A stretch of DNA of 64,000 bases from Candidatus Bathyarchaeota archaeon (GCA_026014805.1 JAOZHR010000022.1:1-64000); one strand, 5' to 3'; shown: positions 1-8,921, counted from the stretch's first letter. The notes: generated by a model from the sequence alone, not told the origin. Numbers and translations: made by a program.

Positions 1-75
1 CTTTTGAAAACCGTATCGTCCCACATCTTGAACTGTCGTAAAAAGGCCCGGCTTAATCACTTTGCATAGTTTCAT
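1..75 (-). CDS. pxpC: 5-oxoprolinase subunit C / biotin-dependent carboxyltransferase family (N-terminal fragment)
   Basis: Only the first 25 codons are in the window; the gene runs off the left edge. The translated start contains KPGLFTTVQDVGRYG, the conserved opening of the PxpC / allophanate-hydrolase-like family. PxpC works with PxpA and PxpB to open 5-oxoproline (pyroglutamate) to glutamate using ATP. The ATG at 75 is chosen because an AGG lies about 10 bases before it and the family motif begins a few residues later; a TTG further upstream is possible. It follows pxpB by 28 bases on the same strand, so the three subunits form one operon. Identification is firm despite the short length. 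Confidence 0.85.
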   Translation of the reverse strand, partial: MKLCKVIKPGLFTTVQDVGRYGFQK

Positions 76-103
76 TTTTGCTATTCCTGAAATCTTCAAA
101 CTC

Positions 104-775
104 TTATTTTCCAACGGGTTTGAATTTCACAGCGTCACCGGGCTGTATCAAGGCCGGTGGATGTTTTCTTGTGTCGAAAAGCTTTAGGGGAGTTCGACCG
201 ATTATCCGCCATCCTCCGGGAGACTCACACGGGTATATACCGGTCTGTTTTTCAGCTATTCCCACAGACCCTGCTGGAACTCGCAACCGCGGCGTTTCAA
301 ATCTCGGTGTCGCGATTTCGTCGGCTACTTCGCCTAAGTATGGGAAACCAGAGATAAAGCCAATCATGTACACCGTGTATTCTCTATCACTATGTAGCCG
401 AATAACCTCTTTCTTGTCTAGGTTGTGATATTTAGCCACGTAGGCGAGGTCTGGGCCGCATTCGCCGCCGTAAATTACTGGCACTTCAATTACTCGTTTT
501 CGGGTTGAAGCTCTAAACTTGTCCAGTCTTTCTTCAAAATCTCTTAATCTGAAAACCAACTGTTCATAACTTATCTTCAACGGGTCATAGTAAACAAGGA
601 GCGAACGGTAGGTTGGCACACACTCTTCCACACCTTTTAGCTCAAGTTGGGAAATTGCACGGTTTAAGGCGTGCACCTTCCTGTTAAGGTCTAGACTTAT
701 GGTGTTGCCGAACTCAACCAATAACGCCCTATCGCCCACAGGCATATGCTTCGCAGTTTGGTACATAGTTTGCAC
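104..775 (-). CDS. pxpB: 5-oxoprolinase subunit B (KipI/PxpB family)
   Basis: A 223-residue cytoplasmic protein of the KipI/PxpB family, which with PxpA and PxpC hydrolyses 5-oxoproline. The N-terminal part has the family signature GDRALLVEFG, the middle has YRSLLVYYDP, and the C-terminal half has GFPYLGEV, followed by RVPAGSVGIAEKQTGIYP and PGGWRIIGRTP, the carboxyltransferase-like core typical of the family. Length is normal. The GTG at 775 directly abuts the pxpA stop codon, giving translational coupling; an ATG nine bases further in is an alternative. The gene order A-B-C is that of bacterial and archaeal pxp operons. Confidence 0.93.
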   Translation of the reverse strand: MQTMYQTAKHMPVGDRALLVEFGNTISLDLNRKVHALNRAISQLELKGVEECVPTYRSLLVYYDPLKISYEQLVFRLRDFEERLDKFRASTRKRVIEVPVIYGGECGPDLAYVAKYHNLDKKEVIRLHSDREYTVYMIGFISGFPYLGEVADEIATPRFETPRLRVPAGSVGIAEKQTGIYPCESPGGWRIIGRTPLKLFDTRKHPPALIQPGDAVKFKPVGK

Positions 776-1549
776 CTAGACGAAAGTGCCTACAGGCGTA
801 ACTTCAACATCTGCAGCCAAAAGCGCTTTCTTGACGGATTTCGCAAGCTCCACAGCGTTTAACGTGTCGCCGTGAACACAAATGGTATGCACTTCGTCAA
901 ACTTTACAGTCTGACCATCGATAGCAGTTACACTTTTTTCCTTTACTATCCTTACCGCCCTCTCAGCCACAAGTTTCGCTTCTTCAATCACCGCTCCCGC
1001 TATGTTTCTGGAAACTAAGCTTCCGTCTGGGTTGTAGGCTCTGTCAACAAAGATTTCATGAGCCACGCGCAAACCTGCCTCAGCTGCTATCTTCGCCATC
1101 TTAGAGTTTGCCAAAGCAAAAAGCATCAGTTTAGGGTCCACAGCACATAAAGCTTCGATGATGGCGTTTGCATAAGCTTCGTTCTTGGCCGCAGTGTTGT
1201 AGAGGGCTCCATGAGGTTTAACGTGTTGCAGATTCTTGTCGGCGGCTTTTGCGAAAGCTGCGAGGGCGCCTACCTGATAGATAACGATGTTCTCTACTTC
1301 TTCTTGGGAGAGGCTCATGTTGCGGCGACCGAACCCCAACAAATCTGGGAACCCAGGATGTGCACCTATTGCAACTCTATTTTCTTTTGCCAACTTCACG
1401 GTTCGAGCGATAACGACTGGGTCGCCTGCGTGGAAACCGCAAGCGATGTTGGCTGAGGTTATGAAAGGCATAATTTCTGCATCGTGTCCTATTTTGAAGT
1501 TACCGAAGCTTTCGCCGAGATCGCAGTTGATGTCGATTTTGAGCTTCAT
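776..1549 (-). CDS. pxpA: 5-oxoprolinase subunit A (LamB/YcsF family)
   Basis: A 257-residue LamB/YcsF-family protein, the subunit that, with PxpBC, opens 5-oxoproline to glutamate. It starts with IDINCDLGESFGN and contains SANIACGFHAGDP, GAHPGFPDLLGFGRR, HVKPHGALYN and ICVHGDT, the full set of conserved family blocks with the metal- and substrate-contacting His and Asp residues. Length is standard (about 250). The ATG at 1549 is the only sensible start. It is the first cistron of the pxp set, 17 bases after the diaminopentanoate dehydrogenase-like gene, so all four probably share a transcript used for amino-acid catabolism or repair of cyclised glutamate. Confidence 0.95.
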   Translation of the reverse strand: MKLKIDINCDLGESFGNFKIGHDAEIMPFITSANIACGFHAGDPVVIARTVKLAKENRVAIGAHPGFPDLLGFGRRNMSLSQEEVENIVIYQVGALAAFAKAADKNLQHVKPHGALYNTAAKNEAYANAIIEALCAVDPKLMLFALANSKMAKIAAEAGLRVAHEIFVDRAYNPDGSLVSRNIAGAVIEEAKLVAERAVRIVKEKSVTAIDGQTVKFDEVHTICVHGDTLNAVELAKSVKKALLAADVEVTPVGTFV

Positions 1550-1566
1550 GTATGAGCCTCTTGAGT

Positions 1567-2595
1567 TTAATGAAGGAAATTACGCATGTTTTCTGTTGCT
1601 GCAGAAGGAACAGGCAAGTCCTTCATGGTAACTAAACCCGGCGATGCATTAATCACTTTGGGAATTGTGTTCACCACCATCGCCACAGTACCTATATCAC
1701 CGTGCACACAAGGTGTGATTTTCTGGTTTACGTTTGGAACACCTTCAATTGATATGGAGTCATATTCTTCCTCTGCGCCAATGTATGCTTGAAACTCAAG
1801 AGTGATCACTTCCTTTCCATTTTTATATCCTCTTGCCACTTGTCTTAAGCCAGCCGCGTAACCAGCCTTAACTTCGATGGCCTCGCTTCTAACAGGTTTC
1901 TTGGCGATAACAGGCTCAACCGGATCAACTTTAATCCCCTCCAGCTCCCAAGCTAAGGCTGCCGCAATCATTGAGATGGACTGTTCTAAGCCTACATGTC
2001 CAGTAATCACTTTCTTTTCGATTGCTTTATGGAATTCCTCTGTGGTAAGACTTGCACCAATCTTCTTTTGGAAAGGTACTCGTCGAGTGGCGGCGTTCAT
2101 GATTCGAACCGCTTTTATTTTTTCTATTTTTTGGCAGACTGCGGTAAGAGTGATGACTAGGGTGTCCATTAGAAAGCCGGGGTTTATGCCTGTGCCTAGA
2201 ACTGTGGCTTGGTGTTTCTTGGCTAGTGCATCAAGTTTTTCTGCCAGTTGTGGTTCTGAAAGATAGGGATAAGAGAGTTCTTCACACGTTGACACCACAT
2301 TGACCGCTTCTTTTACGATTTCTGCAAGCTGTGGAAAAACGTCTTTCAGATAAGATGAAGTTGTGTGCACCACGATGTTTGGTTTCGTCTTTGAAAGCAC
2401 TGCCTTGGTGTTGCTTGAGATAATCACTCCAACATGCTTGCCTATGCCTAAGACTTCTCCCAAATCCCTGCCCACTTTCTCCTTTGCCACATCGATGGCT
2501 CCAACTATTTCTAATCCTTTTTTCTGGAGGAGATGTTTTGCTATGAGGCTACCGACTGCTCCTACGCCGTATAAAACTACCTTTATTTTCTCCAA
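1567..2595 (-). CDS. 2,4-diaminopentanoate dehydrogenase-like NAD(P)-dependent enzyme
   Basis: A 342-residue protein with an N-terminal Rossmann fold (VVLYGVGAVGSLIAKHL; GxGxxG near residues 10-15) of the dihydrodipicolinate-reductase superfamily. The middle (TCEELSYPYLSEP, TGINPGFLMDTL) and the C-terminal block resemble 2,4-diaminopentanoate dehydrogenases of ornithine and lysine fermentation, which oxidatively deaminate 2,4-diaminopentanoate to 2-amino-4-oxopentanoate. The other enzymes of that pathway are not in this window, so the exact substrate is inference. The start is TTG at 2595 with AAGGTTGAG about 7 bases upstream. It lies at the head of the pxp operon, supporting a role in amino-acid breakdown. 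Confidence 0.75.
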   Translation of the reverse strand: MEKIKVVLYGVGAVGSLIAKHLLQKKGLEIVGAIDVAKEKVGRDLGEVLGIGKHVGVIISSNTKAVLSKTKPNIVVHTTSSYLKDVFPQLAEIVKEAVNVVSTCEELSYPYLSEPQLAEKLDALAKKHQATVLGTGINPGFLMDTLVITLTAVCQKIEKIKAVRIMNAATRRVPFQKKIGASLTTEEFHKAIEKKVITGHVGLEQSISMIAAALAWELEGIKVDPVEPVIAKKPVRSEAIEVKAGYAAGLRQVARGYKNGKEVITLEFQAYIGAEEEYDSISIEGVPNVNQKITPCVHGDIGTVAMVVNTIPKVINASPGLVTMKDLPVPSAATENMRNFLH

Positions 2596-2693
2596 TTTCT
2601 CAACCTTTTTATTTTTGTTGCTTTGTGTTTGGATATAGGTGTTTCGCAGCGTGTATTATGATGGCTTTGGACAAAAGGTTTACGTTTGTAAAG

Positions 2694-2701
2694 TTTTATA
2701 T
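2694..2701 (+). promoter_or_regulatory. TATA-like box for the Hdr-Kor operon
   Basis: TTTTATAT lies about 75 bases before the ATG of the first Hdr gene, in the only intergenic space upstream of the operon. With the usual archaeal spacing of about 25 bases, transcription would begin near 2725 and leave a leader of about 45-50 bases. This is a pattern call without experimental support. Confidence 0.45.
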
Positions 2702-2772
2702 CGGAGACGCCGCTTCTATTCCAGAATAACGAATGAACTACTCATAGAGCGACTAACGGAGCAAGAGGTCTA

Positions 2773-4206
2773 ATGAAACCAATGCTCATCCCAAAGGAAA
2801 TCCGTGAAAAAACAAAATACTGCTATGAGTGCGGCATTTGCACCGCAAGCTGTCCCATGGCAGAACTTCTGTCAACGCATTACAACCCTAGGAGTCTTTT
2901 GCAAAAAGTTCTTACAGAACCCGAAAAGACTTTGAACGAAAATAGGCTTTGGCTGTGCGCGTGGTGCTACAAATGCTACAAACGATGCCCCCAAGGATTA
3001 AAACCGCCAGAAATATTCCAAATTCTAAAAAGTGAAGCCGCAAAACGTGGACTTTCTAGTGGTTTCGAAGAGGCGGTTGCAATAATAGAAGAAAATGTGC
3101 CTTTTCCGGTTATCTGCTGGTACACTTGTTTTCACCCTGAACGTGCAGAAGTGGGTGATGAAAAGATAACTGAGGCTTTGGAAAAATTAGCCGCGCAGCG
3201 CATGCAATCAAAAAAGAAAGAAACAGCCACTGGTCACAAGGAGAAGATTGCAATCATCGGCTCAGGTCCTGCAGGACTTACAGCTGCTTGCGAACTAGTA
3301 GAAAAAGGATACTCGGCTACGATTTTTGAAGCTCTTCCAGAGGTTGGAGGTATGTTAAGGACAAGCGTGCCAGAGTACAGATTGCCCAGAAAGGCGCTAC
3401 AAAGTGAAATTCAATGTTTGAAAGATTTGGGCGTGGAAATAAGAACCAACACAAGGATTGGGAAAGACATTAGTTTTGATGAGCTTTGGCGAGATGGATA
3501 TAAAGCTGTGTTTGTTGGAGTTGGCGCCCATAAAAGTCGAAAATTGGGAATTGAAGGTGAAGAGCTGGAAGGAGTTATTGACGCTTTGGGCTTTCTTTGG
3601 AAAGTAAACATGCAACAAAAAGTCAGCCTTGGAAAAAAAGTAGGAGTAATCGGCGGTGGAAACGTTGCCGTCGACGCCGCTAGAACCGCACTTCGCCAAG
3701 GAGCCAAAGAAGTTGTTATTCTTTACAGAAGGTCACGAGAGGAGATGCCAGCTAACCCTTGGGGAGTTATGGAAGCAGAAAAGGAAAGTGTGAAAATCGA
3801 ATTTTTAGTGGCACCCCAAAGAATTCTAAAAAAAGAAGGAAGGGCTGAGGGATTGGAGTGTATTAAAATGAAGTTGGGAGAACTGGATGAAACTGGCAGA
3901 AAAAAACCAATGCCAATTGAAGGCTCCGAATTCTCTCTAGAGCTAGATACGATAATAGTTGCTATTGGAGAAACAACAGAAACTACTTTCTTGCCCAAAG
4001 AAGTAGAAGTGGACAGAGGCAACAGAATTCTAGTTAACCCGATTACCATGGAAACCAGCATGACGGGAGTTTTTGCAGGCGGAGACACGGTCACTGGACC
4101 AGCAACTGTGATAGAGGCTATCCTTGCTGGAAAACGAGCCGCATGTTCCATCAACCAATATCTAACGGAGATTAGGGAAAGGGAGGAAAGAAACCGTGGC
4201 GACTGA
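2773..4206 (+). CDS. HdrC-like ferredoxin fused to GltD/NfnB-like FAD-NAD(P)H oxidoreductase
   Basis: A 477-residue fusion. Residues about 15-80 hold two 4Fe-4S motifs (CYECGICTASCP and CAWCYKCYKRCP) arranged as in HdrC, the small heterodisulfide-reductase subunit. From about residue 155 the protein is a GltD-type flavoprotein: an FAD site (IIGSGPAGLTAACEL), EVGGMLRTSVPEYRLP, an NAD(P) Rossmann (VIGGGNVAVDAARTALR) and a final GVFAGGDTVTGPATVIEAI block. Such subunits (GltD, NfnB) pass electrons between NAD(P)H and iron-sulfur partners. The ATG at 2773 has GAGG about 5 bases upstream. The gene overlaps the HdrA fusion by 11 bases, implying a stable complex. Which of NADH or NADPH is used cannot be read here. 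Confidence 0.85.
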   Translation: MKPMLIPKEIREKTKYCYECGICTASCPMAELLSTHYNPRSLLQKVLTEPEKTLNENRLWLCAWCYKCYKRCPQGLKPPEIFQILKSEAAKRGLSSGFEEAVAIIEENVPFPVICWYTCFHPERAEVGDEKITEALEKLAAQRMQSKKKETATGHKEKIAIIGSGPAGLTAACELVEKGYSATIFEALPEVGGMLRTSVPEYRLPRKALQSEIQCLKDLGVEIRTNTRIGKDISFDELWRDGYKAVFVGVGAHKSRKLGIEGEELEGVIDALGFLWKVNMQQKVSLGKKVGVIGGGNVAVDAARTALRQGAKEVVILYRRSREEMPANPWGVMEAEKESVKIEFLVAPQRILKKEGRAEGLECIKMKLGELDETGRKKPMPIEGSEFSLELDTIIVAIGETTETTFLPKEVEVDRGNRILVNPITMETSMTGVFAGGDTVTGPATVIEAILAGKRAACSINQYLTEIREREERNRGD

Positions 4207-6604
4207 AAAGAAAGTTGAAGAAGAGCCGCGAATCGGCGTCTATGTGTGCCACTGCGGACTAAACATAGCGGGCACGGTGAACTGTGAAGAAGTGGCAAAG
4301 TTCGCTGCTACTCTTCCCAACGTAATTGTTGCAAAAGACAACCGATACGCATGTTCTGACCAAGGCCAAGAGCTTATCAAAAGTGACATCAAAGAGCACA
4401 ACCTTAACCGTGTAGTTGTTGCTTCTTGTTCTCCACGCCTCCACGAGCCCACTTTTAGAAAGGCGTGTGAAGAAGCTGGATTGAACAAATATCTTTTCGA
4501 AATGGCAAACATACGAGAGCATTGCAGCTGGGTACATCTTCACGATAAAGAAGCGGCTACAGAGAAGGCTAAGGACTTAGTTAGAGCGGCGGTGGCGAAG
4601 GTTGCTCTTCTTAAGCCAGCAATCGAAACCGAAGTTCCTATACTCAGAAAAGCGTTAGTAATTGGTGGTGGAGTGGCGGGAATTCAAGCGGCCTTAGACT
4701 TGGCTGATACGGGCTATAAAGTGTATTTAGTGGAAAGAGAGCCAAGCATCGGCGGAAGGATGGCGCAGATTGACAAAACTTTCCCCACGATGGACTGCTC
4801 AATCTGTATTCTTGCACCAAAAATGTCCGACGTAGGTCATCATTCCAATATCGAGTTATTAACAAACAGTGAGGTCCAAGAGGTTAAGGGATACATTGGA
4901 AACTTTAAAGTAAAAGTGCTGAAAAAGCCGAGATATGTAACGGACGATTGCAGCGCTTGCAACGATTGCTCAGAAGTATGTCCCATAACCGCGCCAAACG
5001 AATTTGACATAGGCTTAGCAACGAGGAAGGCAATTTATACACCCTTCGCTCAAGCGGTGCCATCTACCTACATAATTGACCGTGAAATATGCCTCAACAA
5101 AGAAGGAGTCATCCCGTGTGACAAGTGCATAAAAGCCTGCGAACGACTAGCCATAGACTTCGACATGAAACCAAAACCCTTGGAATTGGAAGTCGGTACA
5201 ATAATTGTGGCAACAGGCGCCGACGTATACGACCCTTCCTCACTGCTAAACTACGGATACACTCATTACCCGAACGTACTAACCTCACTCGAATTTGAAA
5301 GACTAATCAACGCGGGAGGGCCTTCTGGAGGAAACCTTATTCGCCCAAGTGACATGAAAATTCCCGAATCGGTTGCCTTCATCCAATGCGTAGGCTCACG
5401 GTCTAAAAAAGGAAACTTCTATTGCAGCAACGTATGCTGCATGAACACGATAAAAGACAGCCTGCTAATCAAAGAACACTGGCCTGACGTTAAGATATAC
5501 GTTTTCTACGTGGACATAAGGGCTGTTGGAAAAGGTTTTGAAGATCTCTATAGAAGGGCGAAGGAAGAAGGTGTAATATTTATTCGAGGATTGCCAGCAG
5601 AAGTGATTGAAGACCGGAAAACTAACAACTTATGGCTAATTGGGGAAAATACACTCCAAAAAGAGCTGTACAAAGTCAAAACGGGCATGGTGATTCTTTC
5701 AGTCGGCATCGAACCCTGTCATGACAGCGATGTTATTCAACGCCTCTTCACGCTGTCTAGAACTCCTGACGGATTTTTCATGGAAGCTCACCCCAAACTC
5801 AAACCTGTAGACGCCCCCACTGGAGGAGTGTTCTTAGCAGGCTGCGCCGAATCTCCAAAGGACATAAAAGACAGCGTAACCCAAGCAAGCGCTGCAGCAG
5901 CACGCGCTGGCATCCTGATGGCGCAAGGAAAAGTAACTGTTGAAGCCATCACGCCCGAGCCTATTCCTGAAAACTGTACAGTCTGTGGACTATGCGCCCG
6001 AGTTTGCCCTTACAATGCGATTGTTGTGGACAAAGAGCACAAGCTGGTCGAGATTATTGAGGCTGCTTGTGCTGGATGCGGCACTTGTGGTGCCGAATGC
6101 CAATTTGAAGCCTTACACATGCGTCACTTCACGAACGCCCAAATCCTAGCTCAGATTGGTGCGTTGACGGAAGAGGATGCTGACAAGAAGATAATTGCGT
6201 TTTGTTGCAATTGGTGTGCTTACGCAGGGGCAGATTTCGCAGGCGTCAGTCGTATGCAGTATCCACCAAACGTACGTATAATTCGAACGATGTGTTCAGG
6301 AAGAGTGTCACCAAAGTTTGTTGAACACGCATTTGCCAGAGGTGCAGGGGCAGTGTTAGTCGCTGGGTGTCACCCAGGCGACTGCCACTACATCGACGCT
6401 AACTATCAAACGCAGAAAAGAATGGAGAGATTGTGGAAGAAAATGGAAAGACTGGGAGTTGACAAAGAGAGACTTCAGCTTCTGTGGGCTTCTGCTGCTG
6501 AAGGCGAGAGAGTCGCATCTAAGGTACGCGGAATGCAGGCAACATTGAATAAGCTAACGCCTAGGGAACTGGAAAATTCGAAGAAAGGCTTTGCAGGAAG
6601 CTAG
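4196..6604 (+). CDS. hdrA: HdrA-like flavoprotein fused to MvhD-type 2Fe-2S domain
   Basis: An 802-residue iron-sulfur flavoprotein. It opens with the HdrA N-terminal domain (VYVCHCG near residue 15), has an FAD Rossmann (VIGGGVAGIQAALDL, about 155-170), the HdrA segment PTMDCSICILAPKM, an inserted ferredoxin motif CSACNDCSEVCP (about 252-263), and two 4Fe-4S motifs at about 597-640 (CTVCGLCARVCP, CAGCGTCGAECQ). The last 140 residues are an MvhD domain with intact cysteines (FCCNWCAYAGAD, CSGR, AGCHPGDCHY). HdrA is the site of flavin-based electron bifurcation; MvhD normally delivers electrons from a hydrogenase or formate dehydrogenase. Start is GTG at 4196 with GGAGG before it. No hdrB or hydrogenase gene is adjacent. 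Confidence 0.92.
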   Translation: MATEKKVEEEPRIGVYVCHCGLNIAGTVNCEEVAKFAATLPNVIVAKDNRYACSDQGQELIKSDIKEHNLNRVVVASCSPRLHEPTFRKACEEAGLNKYLFEMANIREHCSWVHLHDKEAATEKAKDLVRAAVAKVALLKPAIETEVPILRKALVIGGGVAGIQAALDLADTGYKVYLVEREPSIGGRMAQIDKTFPTMDCSICILAPKMSDVGHHSNIELLTNSEVQEVKGYIGNFKVKVLKKPRYVTDDCSACNDCSEVCPITAPNEFDIGLATRKAIYTPFAQAVPSTYIIDREICLNKEGVIPCDKCIKACERLAIDFDMKPKPLELEVGTIIVATGADVYDPSSLLNYGYTHYPNVLTSLEFERLINAGGPSGGNLIRPSDMKIPESVAFIQCVGSRSKKGNFYCSNVCCMNTIKDSLLIKEHWPDVKIYVFYVDIRAVGKGFEDLYRRAKEEGVIFIRGLPAEVIEDRKTNNLWLIGENTLQKELYKVKTGMVILSVGIEPCHDSDVIQRLFTLSRTPDGFFMEAHPKLKPVDAPTGGVFLAGCAESPKDIKDSVTQASAAAARAGILMAQGKVTVEAITPEPIPENCTVCGLCARVCPYNAIVVDKEHKLVEIIEAACAGCGTCGAECQFEALHMRHFTNAQILAQIGALTEEDADKKIIAFCCNWCAYAGADFAGVSRMQYPPNVRIIRTMCSGRVSPKFVEHAFARGAGAVLVAGCHPGDCHYIDANYQTQKRMERLWKKMERLGVDKERLQLLWASAAEGERVASKVRGMQATLNKLTPRELENSKKGFAGS

Positions 6605-6605
6605 G

Positions 6606-6914
6606 GTGGGATTGGTTGTGCCTCAAAAACTGTGGAGAAAACCTTTAGACACTGAAAAAATCAAGCTTCCCAAGGCAGAAATCCACATCATAAAGGATTT
6701 CTGTAAAGGCTGTGACTTCTGCATCGAATTCTGCCCAAAGAATGTATTAGAAAAATCTGACAAGATTAACAAGAGGGGAGCATACCTGCCAAAAGTGGTG
6801 GATGAGAATAAATGTGTCCTTTGTGGCTTTTGCATGGCCATCTGTCCCGAGTTTGCCATTTTTACCATTGAAAAGAAATGTAAGGAAGGTTGTGAGAATG
6901 GAGAAAAAGAATAG
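6606..6914 (+). CDS. korD: 2-oxoacid:ferredoxin oxidoreductase delta subunit (2x[4Fe-4S] ferredoxin)
   Basis: About 102 residues with two ferredoxin motifs, CKGCDFCIEFCP and CVLCGFCMAICP, as in KorD/PorD, the subunit carrying electrons from the thiamine-diphosphate site to ferredoxin. I place the start at GTG 6606 because AGGAAG lies 5 bases upstream; a TTG at 6591 and a GTG at 6618 are in frame alternatives. The Cys-rich tail KKCKEGCENGEKE is extra. It sits between the HdrA fusion and korA (overlapping korA by 17 bases), the normal place for korD in an archaeal korDABC set. Confidence 0.9.
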   Translation: MGLVVPQKLWRKPLDTEKIKLPKAEIHIIKDFCKGCDFCIEFCPKNVLEKSDKINKRGAYLPKVVDENKCVLCGFCMAICPEFAIFTIEKKCKEGCENGEKE

Positions 6915-8055
6915 AGCGGTTCTTACAGGAACGCATTTCATGAGCGGAGATCTGGCATGCGCCGAAGGAGCAATTGCCGCTGGATGCCGATTCTTTGGCG
7001 GCTACCCCATCACTCCCGCCACTGAGATTGCTGAGCGAATGGCTAGACGAATGCCCGAAATTGGCGGTGTTTACATTCAAATGGAAGACGAAATCGGCTC
7101 CATTGCCGCTATCATTGGGGCCTCTTACGCTGGTAAGAAAGCCATGACTGCAACGTCGGGTCCAGGATTCAGCTTAATGCAGGAAAACATAGGATTAGCT
7201 GTCATGACTGAAGCACCTCTTGTTATCGTAGACATAATGCGTGGTGGTCCCAGCACCGGCCAGCCAACCATGCCTGGGCAACAAGATATGATGCAGGCGA
7301 AGTGGGGGTCCCACGGAGACTACGAAATTATCGCGCTGGCTCCTGCATCTGTTCAAGAGATGTTCGATTTAACAATAGAATGCTTCAACCTCGCCGAAAC
7401 CTATCGTGTTCCAGTCATGTTGCTAGCTGACGAGATTATTGGTCACATGTGGGAGCGAGTCAAGATTCCACCCCCCGAAGAAATTGTTCTTGTCAGTCGC
7501 AAAAAACCCAAAGTGCCGCCGAATGAATACCACCCCTTCAAACCGGACGGAAACCTAGTTCCTCCCATGGCTTGCTTCGGAGAAGGCTACCGCTTCCACG
7601 CCACCGGCTTAACACACGACGAAAAAGGTGCACCCAAAACGGTAAGCATCGAAGAGCAGACCAAACTTGTCAAAAGGCTGTGCGACAAGATACGCAAGAA
7701 TGCTGGAAAAATAATCAAAGCTGAAGAAGTAATGTTGGAGGACGCTGAGGTGGCAGTTATTGCTTACGGCATTACTTCCCGCGCAGCTTTAAGTGCAGTG
7801 CGAAAGGCCAGAAAGGAGGGGATAAAAGCGGGGCTGCTTCGTCTAATCACCATTTGGCCCTTCCCAGAAGAACTAGTTGCTGGAATTGCTAAACAGGTTA
7901 ACGTCATAATTGTTCCTGAAATGAATTATGGACAGCTAGTTCGAGAAGTTGAAAGAATGGCAAAGACGACTCCAGTCTTTCTCTTTTCAAAACTTGGTGA
8001 AGAACCCCATCGACCTTCAGAAATTATAGAAGCTATGAGGAGGGCTCTGAAATGA
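6898..8055 (+). CDS. korA: 2-oxoacid:ferredoxin oxidoreductase alpha subunit
   Basis: A 385-residue alpha subunit of a CoA-acylating 2-oxoacid:ferredoxin oxidoreductase (2-oxoglutarate type most likely). It contains the pyrimidine-binding core FFGGYPITPATEIAE, ATSGPGFSLMQENIGLA and MRGGPSTGQPTMPGQQD, then the transketolase C-terminal region (VIAYGITSRAALSAV). The GGPSTG motif and separate alpha/beta/gamma/delta chains are typical of KorA. The ATG at 6898 is preferred over more distant in-frame codons because AAGGAAGG precedes it and the conserved sequence starts soon after. It overlaps korB by an ATGA junction. Substrate (2-oxoglutarate versus a branched-chain or aryl 2-oxoacid) cannot be fixed from sequence alone. 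Confidence 0.93.
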   Translation: MEKKNRAVLTGTHFMSGDLACAEGAIAAGCRFFGGYPITPATEIAERMARRMPEIGGVYIQMEDEIGSIAAIIGASYAGKKAMTATSGPGFSLMQENIGLAVMTEAPLVIVDIMRGGPSTGQPTMPGQQDMMQAKWGSHGDYEIIALAPASVQEMFDLTIECFNLAETYRVPVMLLADEIIGHMWERVKIPPPEEIVLVSRKKPKVPPNEYHPFKPDGNLVPPMACFGEGYRFHATGLTHDEKGAPKTVSIEEQTKLVKRLCDKIRKNAGKIIKAEEVMLEDAEVAVIAYGITSRAALSAVRKARKEGIKAGLLRLITIWPFPEELVAGIAKQVNVIIVPEMNYGQLVREVERMAKTTPVFLFSKLGEEPHRPSEIIEAMRRALK

Positions 8056-8921
8056 CCGAGTCAAACTTGATGTTAGAGCATCCCTTGGCAAAATATTTGA
8101 GACAGGAAAGGATGCCACACATTTGGTGCGAAGGCTGTGGAAACGGCGTTCTGCTGAGCAGCTTCTTTGAGGCTCTCGACGAACTTAAGCTGAACTTGGA
8201 CAAGTTAGTTGTCGTTTCAGGAATCGGATGCATCGGTCGCGCAGCTGGCTATGTCAACGTTGACTCGTTCCACACAACGCACGGTAGAGCCATAGCCTTT
8301 GCTACAGGAGTGAAGCTTGCCAATCCAGACTTAAAAGTCGTAGTAATCAGTGGCGACGGCGATCTCTTCGCTATCGGCGGAAATCACTTCATCCACGCTG
8401 CCCGTAGAAACGTGGATATCAAAGTTATCTGCGCCAACAACTTCAACTACGGAATGACTGGCGGCCAGTATGGTCCAACTACACCCTTAGACTCATGGAC
8501 CACAACTACTCCTTACGGAAACATTGAACATCCCTTCAACCTAGTTCATCTAGCTGCAGCATCTGGTGCCGTGTACGTTGCCCGATGGACAACGCTTCAA
8601 GTGAGAAGACTAAGAAACTCGATAGAAAAGGCGCTGCAAAAGGAAGGCTTCTCCTTCATTGAAGTCATATCGCCGTGCCCAGAGATTTATGACCGCTACA
8701 ACAAGCTTGGAACAGCCATTGACGTAATGAAACGGTTTAAGCTGGTGTCCGAAGTTCGGCATGGTTACGATCCTGCAAAAGCAGAAATAACAAAAGACCA
8801 AATCATAGTGGGCGAGTTTATCGATATTGAAAAGCCAAGTTATGGCAGGTTATTCCGAGAAATGACTGCTAAGGTGCAGAAAAAACTCAAAGGAGGAAAA
8901 GCCAAATGCGAACGGAAATAA
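8052..8921 (+). CDS. korB: 2-oxoacid:ferredoxin oxidoreductase beta subunit (thiamine-diphosphate binding)
   Basis: A 289-residue beta subunit. The N-terminal WCEGCGNGVLLSSF motif, SGIGCIGRAAGY, and the thiamine-diphosphate/Mg motif GDGDLFAIGGNHFIHAARR ending in NNFNYGMTGGQ are all present. These bind the cofactor that decarboxylates the 2-oxoacid and forms acyl-CoA while reducing ferredoxin. PYGNIEHPFNL and the conserved CPEIYDRYN segment fit KorB better than PorB. Start ATG 8052 overlaps the korA stop; the 3' end overlaps korC by 16 bases, indicating tight translational coupling. Confidence 0.94.
   Translation: MTESNLMLEHPLAKYLRQERMPHIWCEGCGNGVLLSSFFEALDELKLNLDKLVVVSGIGCIGRAAGYVNVDSFHTTHGRAIAFATGVKLANPDLKVVVISGDGDLFAIGGNHFIHAARRNVDIKVICANNFNYGMTGGQYGPTTPLDSWTTTTPYGNIEHPFNLVHLAAASGAVYVARWTTLQVRRLRNSIEKALQKEGFSFIEVISPCPEIYDRYNKLGTAIDVMKRFKLVSEVRHGYDPAKAEITKDQIIVGEFIDIEKPSYGRLFREMTAKVQKKLKGGKAKCERK

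Noticed and set aside
6802-6897. Longer in-frame start of korA
   Set aside because: The upstream codons overlap korD in another frame and are not conserved; ATG 6898 has a good ribosome-binding site.
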